Shown: piece after piece, positions 9,008 through 18,317 of the stretch
Numbering within the stretch: the stretch's first letter is position 1
Layout of the letters: each line of letters begins with the position of its first letter
Assembly: GCF_000026945.1 (NCBI RefSeq)
Contig: NC_012863.1
Location: 959,501 to 1,023,500 of the forward strand
DNA from: Candida dubliniensis CD36
Lineage: Eukaryota; Ascomycota; Pichiomycetes; Serinales; Debaryomycetaceae
Reading direction: 5' to 3'
Length of the DNA stretch: 64,000 nt
Program-made: the position numbers and the translations under genes
The notes under the pieces: generated by a model
What the model saw: the letters and a program-made list of their open reading frames with translations, nothing else
What the model was told of the DNA's origin: nothing
The model's database searches: none

Positions 9008-10333
9008 ATTATTTATTGCTTTTGTTGGATAGTTGTAGTGACGACGCTTATGTTTATACTCGTGTGATTGAGACCCCCCCAATTAACAGGTGCTTTGAAT
9101 AAAAAAAAAAATTATCAAGAATTAGTTTAACAATCAGTGCCAATAAGTAAACACGATTTATGGTTGTTATTTAAATGATGAATGAATTAGATAAGAAACT
9201 CGAGAAAAAGTAAAAACAAAAAAAAATGTGTACAGACGTTGAATAGTTTTTATATATTATTATTGTTATTATTATTATTATAAACCAGAAATTAATTAAG
9301 AATAAAAAATGCTATTAAATTCCCCAAAACTGATTTATCGTTTGAGTGTGTGTGTTGTGTACGTGTTATTATGTTTCGAGTAGACGTAAGACATTCCGTA
9401 GTAGTTGAGTTTCAAAACATAACTAAGAAAAAATGATAATCATCAACAACAACAACAACAACAATAGCTGCACATCGCGTATACAAAAAGGTGTAATTGC
9501 CATACAATATGGAATGGTGGTAAGGTTTTTGAGGCAATGGGGGGGGGTTTTGTGTCGCTCTCGCGCAATTTGGCTCTTAATTGTGAATTTTAGAACCCCT
9601 TCTGAATTTCTACTCAAAAATGCTGTCCACATTGTTGAACATATTTTTTTGGGCAAAATCAACCATAGTGAGTCTGTATTGTTTTTGATTGTGGGCTTAT
9701 CGAATGAGCAAATTATTATAAAGCTAGTATTTCATGTATCTTTTGCTGCTGTGCACCAAATACCAATCCCATCTTTGGAATATAGTTTGGTATTTTTTTT
9801 TTTTTTTTTTTTTTTTTCTATATTTCGTTTGTTTAAAAAGAGAATTATTATTATGAAGATTTACAAAAGAAATGAATTTGATTATTTTCCTTAGCTTGCT
9901 ACTACGATCTATGAAGTTGTTTATTTAATCTATTTTACTTTGTCAGTAGAAGACAGATAAGGGATGGATATATCGTAAAAGTAACTGTAACCACCACTAC
10001 CACTAATCAAATCAAATGAGCAAATAATCTATGACCACATTTTGAGCAGTAATAATGATATGCATTCTGTTGATCCTTTTTGTGATTTCCACTAGAGCAA
10101 ACTCTTGCAAAGATACATTTGCGAAGTTCATCAAGATGTACTAGCCCAGAGACAAAATAACTACTACACTAGGTTTAAAAAAAAAACAGATTGATCACAC
10201 AGTTTTCTAGTTCTGTAATCATAGGATACCAGTAGGTAAAGAATAAACGATAAAAACAATACTCACCATATTCTCTGAAGCAAAACTATACCGAGTTATT
10301 AATCATCTTTTCTTAAGGAAATTATCTGGTTTT

Positions 10334-10347
10334 AGGGCTATAGCCCT
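10334..10347. promoter_or_regulatory. Tbf1-type palindrome in the RPL22 promoter
   Basis: A perfect 14-bp palindrome, AGGGCTATAGCCCT, 312 bp upstream of the RPL22 start. In Candida, published work on ribosomal-protein regulation describes this palindrome as the Tbf1 element that replaces the Rap1 site used in S. cerevisiae. The sequence is seen directly; the binding factor is from that knowledge. Confidence 0.8.
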
Positions 10348-10360
10348 ATAATTATTTTTG

Positions 10361-10366
10361 CACGTG
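10361..10366. promoter_or_regulatory. Cbf1-type CACGTG site in the RPL22 promoter
   Basis: CACGTG followed by AT, 13 bp from the Tbf1 palindrome. A Tbf1 palindrome close to a Cbf1 E-box is the known promoter signature of Candida ribosomal-protein genes, so the pair independently supports the RPL22 call. Confidence 0.7.
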
Positions 10367-10658
10367 ATAGGTTGATTTTTTGTTTTTCTTGTTGAGCATT
10401 TCAATAAAAAAATAATTGTTTTGTCTTAACTTCTCGCACTACACATTTATATGAAGACAGAAATAGTTTATGTATATTGGAGGGGGAGGGGGGAGGAGAA
10501 AGGCTTTGAGTGCGAATGGTAAAGTATCCAAGTTGTAAAAACTGAAAAACTGAAAAAAAAAAAAAAAAAAAAAAAAGAAAAAGAAAAATTTTTCAAGTTA
10601 GATTTTCTTCTTGTTTAATATCTAGTTACCAATACTATACATAATCAAAAAAAAAAAA

Positions 10659-11714
10659 ATGGCTCCAATTGTATGTATCAAATAATGATTTAGATATCTT
10701 TTTTTTTTTTAAAAAAAAATCAATATAGAAGGAGAAACAAGAAGAAAAGTACACCAAGGGATAGACAAATGGGGAGGTGGAGGGAAGATTTTTCATTTAT
10801 GGTGGTGTTAACTAAAAGAAATAATTCCCAAGAAAGAAAGAAAGAAAGAATGGAAAAGGAAAAGGAAAAGGAAAAGTATGAAATTGTATTGAATTACAAA
10901 TTTATCATGCTTGGATAAATATTACTTTTAGTTCATTCCATTCGAACCTGTTCTGTCCTGTCCCGTCCCGTCCTGTCCTGTCCTGTCCTATAGTCTAGTA
11001 CTTTTACAGATTTGCTCATCATGAGTTTTTTTTGTTTTTTTTTTTGGGAATATATGAGTATTGAGATGGGGTGATTCCTGCAATACTCTTTTGATATGAT
11101 ATTCATCTTAAAATAAAAGATGATCAAGGGGGGGTGGATTCATAGGGGGGAGAGTGGTATTACTATTTCAATGCTATGCTGTCAAATCTATGTTCTTATT
11201 TCTTTACTATATTTGAAACCAAAAAAAAAAAAGATAGGGAACATAAATTTAGAATCTCCAAATAATATACATATTATTACAATATGGATATTATGGGAGT
11301 TATTCTCGTGCAGTAGGCTAACATTTAATTTTTTTTTTATTTTTATAGACTTCTAAGAAATCCAAATCTGTCAAGAAATTTGTTGTTGACGTTGCTGCTC
11401 CAGTTGAAAATGATGTTTTTGATCAAGAAAGTTATGTCAAATACTTGGTTGAACATGTTAAAGTTGACGGTATTGTTGGTAACTTAGGTAACGACATTTC
11501 CATCACTGCTGAATCTGACAACAAAGTTGTTGTTGTTGTTAGTGGTAACGGTAGTTTTTCTGGTAAATATTTGAAATATTTGACTAAGAAATATTTGAAA
11601 AAGAACCAAATTAGAGATTGGATTAGATTTGTTTCTGTTAAACAAAACCAATACAAATTGCAATTCTACGCTGTCGCTGAAGATGACGAAGAAGAAGAAG
11701 AAGACGAAGAATAA
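10659..11714 (+). CDS. RPL22: 60S ribosomal protein L22 (eL22), two exons
   Basis: Exon 1 is 10659-10670 (ATG plus three codons) and exon 2 is 11349-11714, joined in frame to give 125 residues beginning Met-Ala-Pro-Ile-Thr-Ser. The intron begins GTATGT, has a GGCTAAC branch site at 11316-11322 and ends in TAG 26 nt later. The protein shows the eL22 core [10 protein letters not shown] and the almost invariant [18 protein letters not shown] stretch, then Arg-Asp-Trp-Ile-Arg-Phe-Val-Ser and an acidic tail. It is a non-essential, late-assembling protein of the large subunit. The promoter carries Tbf1 and Cbf1 sites. The 678-nt intron is long for yeast and contains hairpins that may take part in autoregulation. 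Confidence 0.96.
10671..11348 (+). other. RPL22 intron (678 nt)
   Basis: Bounded by GTATGT and TAG, with the GGCTAAC branch site at 11316-11322. It contains a purine repeat (GGAAAA units) at about 10854-10877 and a TGTCC/CGTCC pentamer array at about 10952-10988. Two perfect hairpins are present: an 8-bp stem 11056-11063 with 11081-11088 and a 7-bp stem 11103-11109 with 11117-11123. G-runs lie near 11128-11134 and 11145-11150. I found no box C/D snoRNA in it. Confidence 0.9.
11056..11123 (+). promoter_or_regulatory. Paired hairpins in the RPL22 intron, possible autoregulatory element
   Basis: Stem 1 pairs GAGTATTG with CAATACTC around a 17-nt G-rich loop. Stem 2 pairs TCATCTT with AAGATGA around a 7-nt loop. 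In S. cerevisiae, Rpl22 protein binds a stem-loop in the RPL22B intron and represses splicing. The presence of two stems about 200 nt upstream of the branch site makes a similar role possible, but this is inference from structure only. Confidence 0.35.
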
Positions 11715-14128
11715 ATTTGATTCAAGTTCATTAATACAAATATTTATCCTTTAATGAGTATTGGAATATAGAAAAAAAAACTAATTTTTTTTTTTTTAGG
11801 GTCAACATATTAGTAATTTAATATGTATAGGGTTATATGTACTTTTTTTTTCATCATCATCTTGTAATATATACATAATAATAAAAGAAAAGCAAAGCAA
11901 AGCAAAGCAAAAAGAATAGCATTCCAAAATTAGAGATTTCTTGACGTATCATATGTGTGTCGTTGATTGTAGAAGATTGTAGTGTGGTATATGTAAAGGG
12001 CTCAATTTCAATATTTGCTAAGTTTATTTCTACACATTAGAGAGTTTAGAAGAGCTGTCAATGTGAAAATCGAATCATTGAGTTGCTTCATCTTTGATAT
12101 ATAAAACTGAACAATAACCTGTTTCTTAATTTATCAAATAAATTACATAGTTAAATCCTTGGTGTAATCTATCAATTGATATGTTGATTTACAAAGAAAT
12201 GAAGTATTTATAAATCCAATTAACCATGGTAAGAGGAAACTTGGTTATTCAAGAAACTCCCCCCCCCCCCCATTAATTAATGGATCCGGATCAATTGGTA
12301 TGAACTAATGGAATTGTTGTTACATTAAAAGGTTAAACTGAGGATTGGCAGAGGGGTAAAATTCCAACGGGAATAAAAAAAAAAAATAAAAAACTCCAAG
12401 ACAATAAATAATTAGTATAGATCTATTAGTGGGGGAGGGGGGCAGAGAGAGAAATGTAAACTCATTGTTTAGAACAAGTTGTTGTAGTTGTTGTAGTTGC
12501 TGTTGCTATTGCTATTCATTCTGAAAGGTGTTTAATTATTGGTTTCAAAAGACACAATAATTGTATAGTAGCAAAATCTACATATTCTGTTAAAGATACT
12601 GATAATCTGAAAAATAATAGTATCTTTGTTACCACAACAATAAGACAACAAAACAGTTTTGTAATATACATGTTTGTCGACATTTAATTAATCTTGTAAT
12701 GTTTATATATTACATACGTTTACAATGCTCATATGGCAGATGATGGAGGAAACCTTTCTATTATTGTTTTTGGTTCCAGTGAGTGATGCCCCACTCTAAA
12801 CTACAAAAAAAAAAAAAGTCAAATATTAAAAATGATGACGTTATCTGGGGGGGGAAGATTTATAGACTAATGGTTTATCTATCCAGCCAACTTAACACGG
12901 TGGAAAATTATAGCCGATAGGGAAGGTTACTATTGTGATAATGATGGTATTAGTAATTGGTCAAAAGTAAAGTATAAGAAATGAAATGATAATAAAAATA
13001 AAATATTGATAATAAACTGTTACAAGTTACAACATAACATAACATAACACAACACAGAACAACACAGAACAACACAGAACATAAGACAAGACAAGACAAG
13101 ACAAGACAAGACAAGGCAAGATAAAAATATTAAAAAAAATTAAGTGATGTTGCTTTTAACTAATTTGTTACGATAAACCATCTGATTTCGGAGAAAAGAA
13201 ACAAGAGAGATGATCAAACAATAATTAAATAAATAAATAATAATCGTAGTTGTTGTTGTTATTGTTGTTGTTGGGGGAAGAGCAAAAAAAAAAAAAAAAA
13301 GGTGGGGTAATTATGATACACAAAAACTACACCTACTACCACCACTAGAACTTGACTAAACTCCTCCCATTACTACTACTACTACGTATGTATTAGAACA
13401 AACACAAAAGAAACAACAACAACTAAAAACTCGTGATGATAATGATGATCTAGTGATGTTGATAGATTTGAAATTTGAATGTCAAAATTTTTTAGTATTA
13501 TTCCTATTGGGGGAGGGGGGGGGGAAGGGGGAGGGATATCACTCGAGTATATTAACTTTGACAGGTAAATGGAAAATAGAAGATTCTTCCCTTTCGTTTT
13601 TTTTTTTTTTTCGCATCTAAATATCTAAATTGCTACAAACCAACAATAACAACAATAACAATAACAATAACAACAATAACAACTAACAAACATCATTAAT
13701 TCTTTGAATGTCAACTGTATGTAAATTTTATATGAAAAAAAAAAAAAAAAAAAAGAAAAAAACAAGAAATAGTCATATAGTTTAATCAATATTCAAAGTA
13801 TACAAACCAAATCCACATCATCCAAAAAAAACATAAATTTTAACTAAATTTATTCAACATTCTTTACTATTGGAAATAGATTTTACGATATTTGTTGTTC
13901 AGACGAAAATTTGATCAATCTACAAAATCAATTGATTGTAATGTATATATATATATATATATATGTATATATTAATTGAATTAATTCGTACTTTTCTATC
14001 TTTATATGTATAAATAGTTCTATTTTTTTGTAAGTTGTGTAAATGTTCATTTAGTCTGTCAAGTTGTGAATTGTTTGGTTGATGTTTTGCTTAACAAATA
14101 AATAAGACCAAATAGAATCTAGTCTGAT

Positions 14129-14159
<31 letters not shown>

Positions 14160-14204
14160 TCTTTCCTTTTTTTTTTGTGGAGTGATTATGTATATATACC
14201 CATT
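11715..14204. other. Gene-poor low-complexity block, first part
   Basis: About 2.5 kb after RPL22 without a credible coding frame. Contents: an AAAGC pentamer array at about 11885-11912, a C12 run near 12259, a G-rich tract at 12431-12442, and an array of AACAC/AGAAC units grading into ACAAG pentamers at 13031-13123. It also has a GTT repeat near 13248-13272, an A-run at about 13286-13300, a very G-rich tract at 13508-13535, AACAAT repeats at 13642-13685, an A-run at 13735-13754 and TA/TC repeats near 13945-13964 and 14130-14158. No tRNA or snoRNA signature was recognised. Confidence 0.55.
13031..13123. repeat. Tandem pentamer array (AACAT/AACAC/ACAAG units)
   Basis: Short tandem 5-bp units that drift from ATAAC to AACAC, AGAAC and then ACAAG, the last present in about eight copies near 13083-13123. 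Serial change of the unit suggests slippage with mutation. Confidence 0.75.
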
Positions 14205-14480
14205 TTAGTTGATATTATTATACAACTTGTGTTTGAATGAACAAGCAACAATATTATAATTATGAATACAATTATTTATAAATTCAACAATTAAATCAAT
14301 AAACAACACCATAAATAGTATCATATTCATTAAATAATATAGAAATAAATCAAATAATCCATAAGCATTTTCCACTACTGTGGTGCCTTCATCAATGTTT
14401 GGTTGATGATTTAGTTTATTGTTTTGAAAATTGGTAGTGTAATTGGTTAATCTATTAGTGATGGTAGTTAATATCGACAT
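14205..14480 (-). CDS. Hypothetical small membrane protein
   Basis: A 91-residue frame from the ATG at 14480. The upstream extension of the same frame is only a translated AACA/AGAAC repeat (Phe-Cys-Phe-Val-Leu-type sequence) and was excluded. The predicted protein has a polar N-terminus (Asn/Thr-rich, then Asp-Glu-Gly-Thr-Thr-Val-Val-Glu-Asn-Ala-Tyr-Gly-Leu) and one long hydrophobic segment at about 48-72. A short Cys/His/Lys-containing tail follows. The ordinary composition of residues 1-45 is the reason for listing it. It stands alone in a gene-poor region, has no family I recognise and could be chance. Confidence 0.3.
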   Translation of the reverse strand: MSILTTITNRLTNYTTNFQNNKLNHQPNIDEGTTVVENAYGLFDLFLYYLMNMILFMVLFIDLIVEFINNCIHNYNIVACSFKHKLYNNIN

Positions 14481-15998
14481 GGTGTAATGATAGTAGTAAT
14501 CGTTGTAAGACAGTGTGTGTATAAGATGTATATGTTTATGAGTAAAGAATAGATGTATAAATTTAAAAGCTGAATAGAATAAATAGTGAAAATATGAAAA
14601 CAGAACAAAACAGAACAGAACAGAACAAAACAAAACAAAACAAAACAAAATAAGAAGAAATAGAAAGAAAGAAATAAGGAAATGTATAACATATATATAT
14701 TAAGTAATAGTGACGTTCCATATATATAGTACAATAGATGTATCACTTAGTGGGAAGTACTCAGTGCAACAAACAATTAATGATGCAAAGTGAATTGAAT
14801 TGAGATGAAACTATTGACTTAAAAGTTAAACAATAAATGAAATACCCCTCTTATTCGTACTAGTATTTTTCCCCCATCATCATCATCATCATCATCATCT
14901 TTGACTATAATAAGCAATTACTAAGAACAATAATAAAACACCACACAAATACAAGTACAAGTACAAATACAAGAACCTAAAAAAAAAAAAAGGAAAAAAG
15001 AAACGTAACCTTTTCTTTCCCGCTCCACTTTACTACTGCCGATACTATAATTTTATTATTGTTACAATATTACACTTAACTTAACTTAACTTAACTACAA
15101 CCACCCAACCAACCAACCATCAAGACGGTTAAGTGTTATTATTATTATTAATATCACTTTCCTTACTTGTTTAAAAAAATTTAGTTTGTGTAACAACAAC
15201 AATAAATGGATGGAAGGTCGTGTCAAAAACATTGAAGGAACTAAAAAAAAATAATACTTGAAATTGAAATTTCTCAATTGACAAGTTGGTAATTTATATA
15301 CAGGATATTGGTAATATCACACACCCTCATCCACATAGTAACTTCCTTCCTTCTTTTCCATCTCTTATTTTTGCCTCTTGTGTATAGGTTCCGGATTTCC
15401 TCCGACGCAACCACAAGAAAAAGAAGTACAAAAACTCCGTTACCGTTTATTGTGTTATATGCCGGATATTATTTCTTTATTCTCAATTTATTATTATTAT
15501 TAGTGCTGCTGCTATATTTTTCATTCCATGATAAACTATAACTTAGTAACAATTATGACCACAATAATCTATCAAGTTGTGTTACGAAGTATATATATCA
15601 AATTATTTCAATTCATTAAGATATTCATTTGTCAATTTTGTCAATTTTGTCAATTTTTGTTTGAAATCTTCTTCTTTTTTTTTTCTTCTTCTTCTTCTTC
15701 TTCTTCTTTGTGTCGATGAAAATCTTTCTTTTTTATTATCACATGTTAGTTTGATAAATCTAATTCCTAATTCCTAATTCCTCTTCCCCCCCCTGCAGAT
15801 AGATATAGCTATTTTTTTTTTAATTCGGAACAATCTGAAATTTACAACTTGATATTCCTTATTTGTTGTTCTTCTTCTTCTTAATCAAACAAGTCTTAAC
15901 GATGATGTAGTATTGACAAATTAGATATTATTAAACGTCGATCAAGTTTTTTTTTTTTTTTATCCAAATTTAAAAGTTGTTTCTTTGTGGTTATATGT

Positions 15999-16000
<2 letters not shown>

Positions 16001-16039
<39 letters not shown>
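16001..16039. repeat. Poly-T run of 39 bases
   Basis: Uninterrupted run of 39 T on the plus strand, the longest homopolymer in the window. Such a run is prone to length polymorphism and to assembly or sequencing error. Confidence 0.9.
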
Positions 16040-16994
16040 CAACGGCAGTTCAGTTCTAGAACTCCCATCTTTCACTTATATGCTGCAACTGTTTAATATT
16101 GTCTAATCTATTTCAATAATGTATCCTAACGATTCACATGAAAGGCTATTCCTTTGTAATTATCTCTGTTCCACATTCATCACAGCCACTGATCGTCAAA
16201 ATTACTTCCTTCCTTCCTTCCTTCCTCAGTGGTAATCGAATCCAGTGAGTTAATATGTGCACCTTGCATATCAGTACATTCATTCATTCATTGTGGTTGG
16301 ACTCTTAAAGACAATAAAAGTTGGTATTGTCTACTCCTATTCATATAAGCTTTTAACCTTTTCTGTTTCCAATTTTTTTTTTTCTTTTTCTTTTTTGACA
16401 TATGACATAATGCAAATAAAGTTTAGTCTGCTACCATTTTTCTAGTTTGTTGGTTTTTTTTTTGTTTATTAAATGATATTATTATTAATCAAATTAAACC
16501 AACAATTCACTAACACCAAGAAAAAGTAGAATAGAAGAAGAGAAGAAAAGAAGAAAAGAAGAAGTAATGATAATAATAATAATTGTTAGTTGCCAACTAA
16601 TACTTCTACAACAACAACAACAACAACAACAACAACTGGTCTGTTTATTTCTTTTTTTTTTTTTTTTTTTTGTTTTTCAACTAAATATTCTTTGCGTTTA
16701 TCTGCATAAACCTCAAAATTGTTTCCATGTTGAATTCATGTTTGTTTGAAGATTGTTCTATTTTTGATATTGGCTTATTTTATTTTACTTTCTTTCTTGA
16801 AATTATTATTATTATTATTCTGATTTATTCTATTCTATTTAGTGGTTGTTATTTTCTTGTTTCTCCTTAATTGACTTTTCTTGTTGAATACCATTTGACT
16901 CGTATACCCAAGTTAAACAAATTAGCTAAGCAATTAACAGCTGTAAGAAACAGTAAGAAATTCGTATGTTGTTGTTGTTGTTGTTGTTATTTAG

Positions 16995-17069
16995 TCTTTC
17001 TCTTTCTCTTTCTCTTTCTCTTTCTCTTTCTCTTTCTCTTTCTCTTTCTCTTTCTCTTTCTCTTTCTCT
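16995..17069. repeat. TCTTTC hexanucleotide microsatellite, about 12 copies
   Basis: A nearly perfect 6-bp pyrimidine repeat of about 75 bp, directly after a TTG trinucleotide repeat at 16967-16988. A strand of pure pyrimidine facing pure purine can form triplex DNA, but that is not shown here. Confidence 0.9.
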
Positions 17070-18317
17070 CTGTCTCTCTGATGTGGTGAAACTAATCACA
17101 ATTCAAAAACTTTGTATATATCCATACTTTTCCTCTTCCCCCCCACCCCCACTTGGTCAATTCCATTTGGTTTTTTTTTTAAATGAATGCAATGCTTTCT
17201 AGTTGTTTCTTTTTATTTATCGTTGCTTGATTGCTTATGGTCTTTCTTTCTTTCTTTCTATTCTATTATTTGCTCTTTGTACCCCTCTTTGATTTATTTT
17301 TCTCAGTCCTATTGCCCCTCCCCCACATTCATCATCATCTCCATGTTGTTTATTTTTTTTTTTTTTTTTTTTTTCTCGCTTTCTATTATTGCGGAGTTCG
17401 TAAAGCCAAATTGACGCAATAAAGTTCTTTGCTTTGCTTTGCTTTGCTTTGATTTGATTTTTTTTTTTTTTTTTTTTGATGTTTAATTGTGACTTGTATC
17501 CATTAATAAATATCATTTACAATTGCTCTTCCAAGGGGGTACTTTATTATTATGAATTATCCTTGCTGTAAAGAAATTATCTGCATTAAGTTTTAGGTTA
17601 TTACTTTCAAGTATAAACTATTAGCAACTATACATAAATTAATCATATGCACCAATGAATACCCCCTCCCCCCTCCTACTACTACCCTAAATTAGGTATT
17701 GCTGAATGATGTCTAAGATTGATCAAATCAAGGGTAGCTGTTGCAGAGAGATATTGCAAATGTTGCAGTTATGAAGTTAGACATATTCCTATACAGATAT
17801 TCATAATTTTCAATGTCTCACTTCTGGTGAAATTCCATTCTTGTTGATTTGTTTGCTATTGCATTAGCAAAGAAGTACTAACAGGAAGTATTATAGGTAA
17901 AATTCAGCTAACTCCTCTGGTATGTTAATTGAAAAAAAAAAAAAAAATAACTAGTAGTTCTTAGGTGTGTTATGTTAAAACAAACTAACTAATCCATCCC
18001 TTGTTCCTCAAGCACCAATTTGTATTGTTTGCTCTTGCAAAGTTCTTTAATCCTTTGTTCCTTCAATGATGTATCCTAGAATTGAATCATCTTAGATTTC
18101 TTTATTATGATCTTGTGTTCTCCTTTTGCATTTGCATTTGCATTTGCAGGAAACACATATTCAATAGACAGTTTGGTTTTTTTTTTTTTTTTTTTTTTTA
18201 CGTTTTTGTTGAAACTACCAAAAATAAAAACTACAATAAGATTCGTATTCTCAGTCAGATTGTATTTCTAAAATATATACTAATATATAATCAAGGGTAA
18301 AACTTGTTATTGATTTG

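Larger units (their letters stand above)
9008..10658. other. Intergenic region upstream of RPL22
   Basis: About 1.65 kb. Contents: an ATT repeat at about 9256-9283, a CAA repeat at 9442-9465, a G9 run at 9540, a T-run at 9794-9818 and an A-run at 10553-10575. The RPL22 promoter sites (Tbf1 and Cbf1 type) are at 10334-10366, and a G-rich array with three or more G-runs lies at about 10479-10497. A 153-codon plus-strand frame at 9433-9894 runs through CAA and T homopolymers and is not called. Confidence 0.5.
14481..18317. other. Gene-poor low-complexity block, second part
   Basis: About 3.8 kb up to the 3' end of LYS4. Contents: an AACAG/AACAA array at 14598-14650, a CAT/ATC repeat at about 14874-14900, a CTTAA array at about 15074-15094 and a CTT repeat at 15684-15708. 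A T39 run lies at 16001-16039, a TTCC repeat at about 16207-16226, CAA/TTG repeats at 16611-16635 and 16967-16988, and a TCTTTC hexamer satellite at 16995-17069. T-runs occur at 17351-17374, 17458-17477 and 18177-18199, with a TTTGC array at 17431-17450. Splice-like signals occur at 16962 and 17876-18011 (see findings). No convincing gene. Confidence 0.55.

Noticed and set aside
9433..9894. 153-codon plus-strand frame with an ATG start
   Set aside because: Begins in a CAA repeat and crosses a run of more than 20 T (a poly-Phe stretch); antisense frame equally long; no domain.
10936..10946. Sequence resembling a tRNA B box (minus strand GGTTCGAATGG) in the RPL22 intron
   Set aside because: No A box, no acceptor stem or anticodon arm around it; upstream is a simple pentamer array.
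14481..14746. N-terminal extension of the 14205-14480 frame and overlapping frame
   Set aside because: It translates the AACAG/AACAA repeat into Phe-Cys-Phe-Val-Leu repeats and has no ATG; low complexity only.
15300..15541. 77-codon frame with basic segment in the gene-poor block, superficially like a ribosomal protein piece
   Set aside because: No ATG start, no splice context that would join it to another exon, and similarity is limited to a few basic residues.
16966..17202. Frame made of Ser-Leu repeats
   Set aside because: It is the TCTTTC satellite in translation.
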